Source of the DNA: an uncultured Methylophilaceae bacterium
GTDB taxonomy: Bacteria > Pseudomonadota > Gammaproteobacteria > Burkholderiales > Methylophilaceae
DNA length: 64,000 nt
Direction: 5' to 3'
NCBI GenBank assembly: GCA_903870995.1
Contig: CAIQFD010000015.1
Coordinates: forward strand, 16,721 to 80,720
Shown: positions 58,498 through 64,000 of the stretch, one piece after another
Layout: each line of letters starts with the position of its first letter
Numbering within the stretch: position 1 is the stretch's first letter
The notes under the pieces: model-generated
What the model was told of the DNA's origin: nothing
The model's database searches: none
The model's input: the letters and a program-made list of their open reading frames with translations, nothing else
Made by a program: the position numbers and the translations under genes

Positions 58498-58866
58498 TTA
58501 CTTCTCGCTCATTTCCTGGTAAACCGTATATTTAGCGTTACTACCCTTTGCTTTGTCCACTGGATATTTAATCGCATTCAATACAATCTTGTCATTAGCG
58601 GCTTGAATCAAATCAATCCCAGTCACCTCGGCTAGTCGCAGCAAATACACCAAAGTATCTGCTAATTCATGCGCCACTTCTTGACGCTTTTCGGAGCTTA
58701 ACTCGTAACTTTCCGCGATCGTATCCCACTGAAAGTGTTCAACTAGCTCAGCAGCCTCCACAATCATCGCCATTGCCAGGTTTTTAGGAGAGTGGAACTG
58801 TGCCCAATCCCGCTCGTTTACAAAAGCATCAATTTTCTGGCGTAATTCGACTAAGCTATCAGCCAT
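58498..58866 (-). CDS. MazG-like nucleotide pyrophosphohydrolase
   Basis: 122 residues of the all-alpha NTP pyrophosphohydrolase fold, with the metal ligands in EAAE (37-40) and ELAD (67-70), the ExxE..ExxD arrangement of MazG/dCTPase (RS21-C6) proteins. It probably hydrolyses non-canonical or excess dNTPs. Its start shares a base with the stop of the methyltransferase gene, so translation is coupled. Substrate cannot be assigned. Confidence 0.85.
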   Translation of the reverse strand: MADSLVELRQKIDAFVNERDWAQFHSPKNLAMAMIVEAAELVEHFQWDTIAESYELSSEKRQEVAHELADTLVYLLRLAEVTGIDLIQAANDKIVLNAIKYPVDKAKGSNAKYTVYQEMSEK

Positions 58867-60017
58867 TATTTTTCCTTTCGGTTCGATCCTGCCACTAGCT
58901 TAATCTCAAACAAACGGCACTCTAGAGGCCCGTTAAAGAGCGGTGTACGTTTCGTTGGCGCTAGACGCATCATTTTAGGCAGACGCATATCATTGGTGAG
59001 AAAATAAGCATTCCAGCCAGCAAAGTTGCGCTTCAAGGTCTCACCCATTTTCGGGTAAAGCGCAGCTAATTCTTCGTCTTCACCGATACGCACCCCATAA
59101 GGTGGATTCGTCACCAGCACACCCTCTCCTGCTGGCGCTGGCACTTGGGTAAACTCTAACTGCGCAATCTGCACGGCCTCTAACAATCCCGCTTGCTCTA
59201 AATTTTGGTTGGCCACACGCACAGCACGCAAATCCATATCACTACCGTAAATCTTACAGAATTTCACTGGTTTAGCTTTTTTTCTAGCATCCTCACGCAA
59301 GCCATTCCAAAGCTTAGCATCAAAATTCAGGAGCTTTTCAAAGCCAAAACCACGATGACTACCAGGTGCAATATTAAGCGCCATCATCGTCGCCTCTAAC
59401 AAGAACGTACCGCTACCGCACATTGGGTCTAAAAACGGCTGTCCCGGCTTCCAGCCAGAAAGCTTAATAATGCCAGCCGCTAAATTCTCACGCAAAGGCG
59501 CTTCAATGCTAGCGCGACGCAAACCACGCTGATAAAGCGCATTGCCTGATGTATCCAAATAGAATTGATAGCTATCAGCCGCTAAATAAGCATGAATACG
59601 CACATCTGGCTCTTTGGTATCAATATATGGGCGGCTTTTAACAGCCTGACGGAACTTATCACATACCGCGTCCTTAATACGCAGTGTTGCAAACTCTAGG
59701 CTCTTGAGCGGACACTTCACACCCGTTACCTTTACCATAAAGTTATTACTTACCTTAAACCAGCTTGGCCAATCGAGCTTGTAAGCAGCATTAAACAAAT
59801 CATCTTCAGTCGCATATTTACCGCTCGCCACGCGCCACATAATACGTGTCGCAATACGGCTTTCAAGATTAGCTTTGTAGCAAACAGCCAAATCACCGCT
59901 AAAACCCACGCCACCATCTGTGGCTTGAATGGCTTTTGCGCCAACACTGGCGAGCTCATCCGCCAATAAGGCTTCAAGACCGCGGGGGCAAGTGGCGAAA
60001 AAATTGTGCTGACTCAT
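58866..60017 (-). CDS. rlmL: THUMP-domain rRNA (guanine-N2) methyltransferase, RlmL type
   Basis: 383 residues: N-terminal THUMP domain (about 1-160; FFATCPRGLEALLADEL), then a Rossmann methyltransferase with DPMCGSGTFLLEA and the catalytic NPPYG near 303. Length corresponds to the RlmL half only; the fused RlmK part of E. coli RlmKL is absent. Likely product is m2G at 23S position 2445, by family. The symbol is assigned by similarity to the RlmL half. Confidence 0.85.
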   Translation of the reverse strand: MSQHNFFATCPRGLEALLADELASVGAKAIQATDGGVGFSGDLAVCYKANLESRIATRIMWRVASGKYATEDDLFNAAYKLDWPSWFKVSNNFMVKVTGVKCPLKSLEFATLRIKDAVCDKFRQAVKSRPYIDTKEPDVRIHAYLAADSYQFYLDTSGNALYQRGLRRASIEAPLRENLAAGIIKLSGWKPGQPFLDPMCGSGTFLLEATMMALNIAPGSHRGFGFEKLLNFDAKLWNGLREDARKKAKPVKFCKIYGSDMDLRAVRVANQNLEQAGLLEAVQIAQLEFTQVPAPAGEGVLVTNPPYGVRIGEDEELAALYPKMGETLKRNFAGWNAYFLTNDMRLPKMMRLAPTKRTPLFNGPLECRLFEIKLVAGSNRKEK

Positions 60018-60037
60018 GTGTAATACTTTCTTTAAAT

Positions 60038-60841
60038 TTACGCTTCAAATAAGAGGCGATTGCTAGTGCTTAAATTTTCATCTTTGAGTTTCTCAACAAA
60101 CTCAAGAAACTCTATTTTGTGACGTTCTTGGAGGGCTTTTGCACGCACTCTTAATGTTGACCATCTCAAATCACGCGGAGGACGTTTAAAGCCTAATACC
60201 ACAATATTGCCTGGGCGTCCTGTGCGTAAAACCAATACACGGTCATGGAAACTTTGCTCAATGCGTTGCAAATAGATATCGAAATTCTTATCTGAACCCC
60301 ACAGATTAACAGCCATCATGCCATCTAATCGCAAGGACGCTTCACAAGTATCAAAAAAAGCTTGATTGTACATCTCGGGCGGAACCCCTTGGCTGTCAAA
60401 GATATCAAGCAACAGCACATCTGCTGTACCACTGTTTTCTTGGAGATAACCAACACCGTCACCTTCGATTACTTCTAACCTATCGTCATCATCAGGCAAG
60501 TAAAAATGGCTGCGTGCAACTTGAATAATACGCGGATTAATCTCAACAACTCGGGTTTGCATCTCAGGTAAAAAGTGGTGAATGTATTTTGGAATAGAAC
60601 CACCGCCCAAACCGATCATCAACACATCTTTAGTCTGCTTCATGAACAGCAAAAACATCATCATGCCACGTGAGTAAGCAAGCTCTAATTCATAAGGCGC
60701 TTTGACACGCATCGCACTTTGCACAGTTTCTGAACCAAGATATAAAGAGCGCACACCATCCATTTCGCTGACATCAACACTCTCTTCACCTGTCATGCCT
60801 TTATGAACGGCTCTAGAGATTCTTCGCCCGAAACTTCGCAT
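60038..60841 (-). CDS. Spermidine-synthase-like protein
   Basis: 267 residues with the aminopropyltransferase/methyltransferase-like Rossmann fold: GLGGGS at 77-82, Glu100 (VVEINPRI), Asp128 (EGDGVGYL) and DIFDS at 146-150. True spermidine synthases carry a catalytic DSSDP-type motif here, so polyamine synthesis is uncertain; many such proteins are orphan SpeE-like. It ends 20 bp before the rlmL-like gene and starts directly after the RNB gene stop. Confidence 0.75.
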   Translation of the reverse strand: MRSFGRRISRAVHKGMTGEESVDVSEMDGVRSLYLGSETVQSAMRVKAPYELELAYSRGMMMFLLFMKQTKDVLMIGLGGGSIPKYIHHFLPEMQTRVVEINPRIIQVARSHFYLPDDDDRLEVIEGDGVGYLQENSGTADVLLLDIFDSQGVPPEMYNQAFFDTCEASLRLDGMMAVNLWGSDKNFDIYLQRIEQSFHDRVLVLRTGRPGNIVVLGFKRPPRDLRWSTLRVRAKALQERHKIEFLEFVEKLKDENLSTSNRLLFEA

Positions 60842-62737
60842 TTAAAGTACTTCCTCCACACCCTTGCTGTCATCAATCAGCACATCCGTCAACACGGGCG
60901 CTTCTTCCGCAGCTTTGAAGCGCGTGTCAATTTCCATCATCAATGTATCAATTCGCTTAATTTCTAAATTCACACGGGTACCTACAGGCAACTCAGGCAA
61001 GCTATGCACCTTGGTAATGTAAGGCATATGATCAAAACGCACTAAGTTTTCACGCCAAACCGTGGCTGAAATCTCCTGAACGTTTTCTTGTACCAAATAC
61101 TGCAAGCACCAGAAGCGCTCCATGCGCATTTGGAAGTCACCGTAAGCGTTATAGGTCAAATCAAAATGCCGCATGATCATCGCAAGTTCATCGCTATTTT
61201 TCGGATAGCTTGGGTCATTACCCTGCACGACAGCAATGATTTGGCGCTGATTAACTAAATCCACAGCACGACGCAGTGGAGAAGTACTCCAAGCATATTG
61301 CGCCACACCCAAGCCTTGATGCGGATCAGCTTGCGTCGTCATATAAACCTTGCCGCCATTTTGCGCACGATAAATACCTGGTACTTGATGTTCAGCGAGC
61401 AAGGCGCCCCACTGGCTGTTAGCCTCAATCATGAGCTCAGCAACGAGCTTATCCATAGGCGAGCCACGACGACGACCAACGATGCGCACTTTGCCATCCT
61501 CAACATAAAAGTTGTAATCAATCTGAATTGGGCGGTTTGGATCATGCTTGCCACGGGCTTTTTCAAGTGATTCAGCCAAATTAAATAACAAAGAAAGCTT
61601 AGCCCAGTAAGGATGACCGTTATCTGCAGCTAAAGTATCTTCATTGAAGTAAGGTTCCAAAGTATCATGGCGCAAATTATCCACAACATGAACGAGCTCT
61701 ACTTTGCTATGGCGGTTGCTAATTGTTAAATCCGCGGCCACATCTAAATACATCGAGAGCGCAGGCTTCCACTCCCCCTCGTTTAAACTAAACGGCGTAA
61801 TCGCAAACTCAGGCAACATGGTAATTTTGTTGCCTGGCATATACACAGTAGAAAGTCGATGCAACGTCAACTCATCCAAAGCACTATGTAGCGTAATCCC
61901 AAGTGCCGGAGCGGCAATATGGATACCAACTCGATGCGCGCCATCAGACAAAGACTGAATAGAAAACGCATCATCAATTTCAGTCGTCGTGCTGTCATCA
62001 ATACTGAAGGCCTCAACTTCCGCCCGCGGTAAATCTTGAGGCATGTCTGCCAATGACAAACCATCAGCAAACTGAATGCCTTTAGGAAAGTACTCTCGTA
62101 AAAATGCACCCAGATGATAATCGTGATTCGATGCAATGCCACCAGCATAAGAAATCACTTGGATAGGATTCACATGAAGTTCAGCAGAAGCTTGTTCAAC
62201 AGACTTCCACTCCATGCTGTTTTTGTCTGGCTCGTAAAGAAGCATATCTAGCTTAAGCGCCAACTCTTCTGGCATTTGCTTCGCTTTTAACTGCTCAACG
62301 AATAATTGAATTTTTTCAGCCTGCACGCGCTTTTTCTCAAGCGCAGCCAGAGCAGCTTTCAGCGTATCTGGTGGCGCTGCTTTATATCGTCCCTTACCCT
62401 TGCGGTAAAAATAAACTGGCGCGCTATGCAAACGCATTGCAACGGCAGCCGATTCAGTTGCACTTGGTACCTTACCGTAATATTCTTTAGCGAGCTCTTC
62501 AAAGCCGAACTCAGGCTCGCCGCAACACTCCCATAAGAAAGTCACTTCCAAGCCTTCCGCCTCAGCGTTTGCCGCTTCCATAAAGCTTGCCAACGCGCTT
62601 TCAAATCTCAGGAGCACATTCGCAGCTTTAATTTTAGAACGCTTACCGCTGGCCGATTCCACCTGCAAAGCGCCTGCGGTTTCAGACATCACGGAAGCGA
62701 CTTTAAAGCCACCATCTTCTTCATAAAATACATTCAT
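60842..62737 (-). CDS. RNB domain ribonuclease (RNase II family)
   Basis: 631 residues. The RNB catalytic domain starts near residue 240 with the metal-binding aspartates in SIDDSTTTEIDDAFSI, and includes HIAAPALGI and YMPGNKITMLPE. The N-terminal part does not look like standard cold-shock domains. A short C-terminal S1-like segment ends the protein. Shorter than RNase R and different from RNase II in the N-terminus; it is the beta-proteobacterial RNB type. Function: 3'-5' exoribonuclease, inferred. The downstream spermidine-synthase-like gene starts one base after its stop. Confidence 0.85.
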   Translation of the reverse strand: MNVFYEEDGGFKVASVMSETAGALQVESASGKRSKIKAANVLLRFESALASFMEAANAEAEGLEVTFLWECCGEPEFGFEELAKEYYGKVPSATESAAVAMRLHSAPVYFYRKGKGRYKAAPPDTLKAALAALEKKRVQAEKIQLFVEQLKAKQMPEELALKLDMLLYEPDKNSMEWKSVEQASAELHVNPIQVISYAGGIASNHDYHLGAFLREYFPKGIQFADGLSLADMPQDLPRAEVEAFSIDDSTTTEIDDAFSIQSLSDGAHRVGIHIAAPALGITLHSALDELTLHRLSTVYMPGNKITMLPEFAITPFSLNEGEWKPALSMYLDVAADLTISNRHSKVELVHVVDNLRHDTLEPYFNEDTLAADNGHPYWAKLSLLFNLAESLEKARGKHDPNRPIQIDYNFYVEDGKVRIVGRRRGSPMDKLVAELMIEANSQWGALLAEHQVPGIYRAQNGGKVYMTTQADPHQGLGVAQYAWSTSPLRRAVDLVNQRQIIAVVQGNDPSYPKNSDELAMIMRHFDLTYNAYGDFQMRMERFWCLQYLVQENVQEISATVWRENLVRFDHMPYITKVHSLPELPVGTRVNLEIKRIDTLMMEIDTRFKAAEEAPVLTDVLIDDSKGVEEVL

Positions 62738-62857
62738 TACTTGGGAGTCACATTGCGATCAAAATTCAATTGCGCACATTTTACCGTGCTTTCAGTTCCG
62801 CGCTTGAGATAACACAGCTAAGATGTCACTTTATTTGCAAAACAACGGCTTTCATCA

Positions 62858-63877
62858 ATGGATAATCGAATACCGATTACGTTATTAACGGGTTTTCTTG
62901 GTTCTGGAAAAACGACACTTTTAAACAAGTTGCTCAACCACCCTGGCATGAAAGATACCGCCGTCATCATTAACGAGCTTGGTGCGACAGGGCTAGATGA
63001 CATTCTTGCTAAAAATTTGGAACGCACCGTTGAAAGCCAACACATTGCCGACAATACAGTTTTATTAGAATCAGGGTGCTTATGTTGTACGCTCACCACC
63101 GAAATGGCAGACACGCTTCGCGATCTATTCTTCAAACGCGCACTTTCAGCCATTCCTGAGTTTAAACGCCTGATTATCGAAACCACAGGCATGGCAGATC
63201 CAGGGCCAATTATGGGTAGCTTACTCAACGAACCCGTGATTAGCTCAACTTACCGATTGGATGCTGCAGTGGTGACAGTAGATGCTATTTATGGGCTAGA
63301 CCAGCTCAAGACACATACTGAGGCGAGAAAACAGGCCGCTGTGGCCGACGTCTTAATCATCACCAAATCTGACTTGGCAAACACCTCGCAAATTGACACG
63401 TTAAAAACTTCGCTTAATGAAATCAACGCCGGCGCCACGCAATACGAGGTCGTACAAGGCCAAATCAACCCAGTTAACATTATTGATATCGGTTTGTTTG
63501 ATAGCAACAGCCAAGAGGCTAGGCCAGAGCGGTGGTTACGCGCACCCAGTAAAAAGAGTACAGGGCTATTTAAAGAGGCGCACGACGATGGCATCATCAA
63601 CTTCACCATTGCGCTCCCCATGCCGCTCAGCTATGACAAACTAGAGCCTAAACTCGAATGGCTATGCAAGACTCACGGCGAACGACTACTTAGACTTAAA
63701 GGCATTATCCATGCTGAAGACCAGCCAGACCCAATTGCTGTCCACGCCGTGCATAAAACACTCTACACACCAACAACGCTTACGGGCTGGAAAGAAGAAA
63801 AGCCGACTTCTCGGCTTGTGTTGATTGGTAAAGGCTTAGATGAAGTTGAGATTAGAAATGAAATGATGCGGATTTAG
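62858..63877 (+). CDS. CobW/COG0523 family GTPase (metal chaperone type)
   Basis: 339 residues. P-loop GFLGSGKTT at 12-20, the metal-binding CxCC motif Cys74-Leu-Cys76-Cys77, and the guanine-recognition segment TKSD near 168. The C-terminal CobW domain follows. The family includes zinc-, cobalt- and nitrile-hydratase-linked metallochaperones; the metal here is unknown, and no zinc-regulator site is evident upstream. Divergent from the RNB gene, and convergent with hrpA, whose stop is 2 bp away. Confidence 0.9.
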   Translation: MDNRIPITLLTGFLGSGKTTLLNKLLNHPGMKDTAVIINELGATGLDDILAKNLERTVESQHIADNTVLLESGCLCCTLTTEMADTLRDLFFKRALSAIPEFKRLIIETTGMADPGPIMGSLLNEPVISSTYRLDAAVVTVDAIYGLDQLKTHTEARKQAAVADVLIITKSDLANTSQIDTLKTSLNEINAGATQYEVVQGQINPVNIIDIGLFDSNSQEARPERWLRAPSKKSTGLFKEAHDDGIINFTIALPMPLSYDKLEPKLEWLCKTHGERLLRLKGIIHAEDQPDPIAVHAVHKTLYTPTTLTGWKEEKPTSRLVLIGKGLDEVEIRNEMMRI

Positions 63878-63879
63878 TA

Positions 63880-64000
63880 CTATTTCAAATCATCCCAAAT
63901 CTTATCCAGCCGTTTAGTCGATACAGGAAATGGTGTTTTAAGTTCTTGAGCAAACAAAGACACGCGAAGTTCTTCTATCAACCAACGATAATCTGCTAAC
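63880..64000 (-). CDS. hrpA: ATP-dependent RNA helicase HrpA, C-terminal end (partial)
   Basis: Forty codons, with a stop at 63880-63882, read YRWLIEELRVSLFAQELKTP followed by a stretch ending in DDLK. This is the conserved C-terminal end of HrpA (DUF3418 region). The rest lies outside the window. Only the tail is visible, so the call rests on this segment. Confidence 0.75.
   Translation of the reverse strand, partial: LADYRWLIEELRVSLFAQELKTPFPVSTKRLDKIWDDLK

Noticed and set aside
62818-63228. 136-codon minus-strand ORF
   Set aside because: Antisense to the CobW P-loop and CxCC region, which is clearly coding.
1-64000. CRISPR arrays, insertion sequences, prophage or defence genes
   Set aside because: No spaced repeat arrays, transposase, integrase or phage structural proteins were found; all genes over the window are core-type.

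Overview
The window reads as core chromosome of a beta-proteobacterium, most likely of the Methylophilaceae (Methylotenera/Methylophilus type). This rests on gene order (leuCDB-asd-fimV-truA-trpF-accD-folC-dedD-cvpA-purF; tig-clpP-clpX-lon-hupB-tRNA-ppiD; gloB/yafS-rnhA-dnaQ), moderate base composition and the general look of the proteins. No methanol oxidation gene lies in the window, so the family assignment is inference. Coding density is very high. I see no rRNA, phage, IS element, CRISPR array or defence island.

Region 1 (1-20094) is almost one continuous minus-strand run. It starts with argD-argF-argG, then ppnP, yajQ, leuC-leuD-leuB, asd, fimV, a CbiQ-like membrane gene, truA, trpF-trpB-trpA, accD, folC, a SPOR protein gene, cvpA and purF (cut by the window edge). 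Gaps are mostly under 60 bp and several genes overlap. The run combines arginine, leucine, lysine/threonine and tryptophan synthesis with fatty acid, folate and purine synthesis.

Region 2 (20095-27119) is a patchwork. It holds a PuuD-like membrane protein with an unlisted 34-residue partner, a Rieske oxygenase coupled to a DMT exporter, a crcB-histidine kinase-response regulator operon, and a lone glycogen synthase.

Region 3 (27120-33522) holds RNA and DNA housekeeping genes: orn, an M48 protease, a cytochrome c, rsgA, queD, dnaQ, rnhA, a YafS-like methyltransferase and gloB. Region 4 (33523-39628) runs on the plus strand: mltD, a peptide ABC transporter (binding protein and two permeases, no ATPase) and fabI, closed by a strong terminator.

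Region 5 (39629-48467, minus) is the protein quality control block: tig-clpP-clpX, lon, hupB, tRNA-Val, tRNA-Asp and ppiD. A good sigma-32 promoter sits inside a long hairpin just upstream of lon. Region 6 (48468-57833) is a Pil-Chp chemosensory system (pilG, pilH, pilI, pilJ, chpA-like) divergent from a FIST-domain sensor gene. The shared intergenic region carries a direct repeat phased at two helical turns. With fimV upstream, this points to control of type IV pilus twitching and surface sensing.

Region 7 (57834-64000) holds tpx, then a minus operon of an RNB exonuclease, a spermidine-synthase-like protein, an RlmL-like rRNA methyltransferase and a MazG-like pyrophosphohydrolase. A CobW GTPase gene and the 3' end of hrpA close the window.

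The best candidates for something undescribed are the FIST/Pil-Chp pairing with its phased operator-like repeat, the 34-residue membrane peptide coupled to the PuuD-like protein, and the hairpin-embedded lon promoter. None is an obviously new system on sequence alone.
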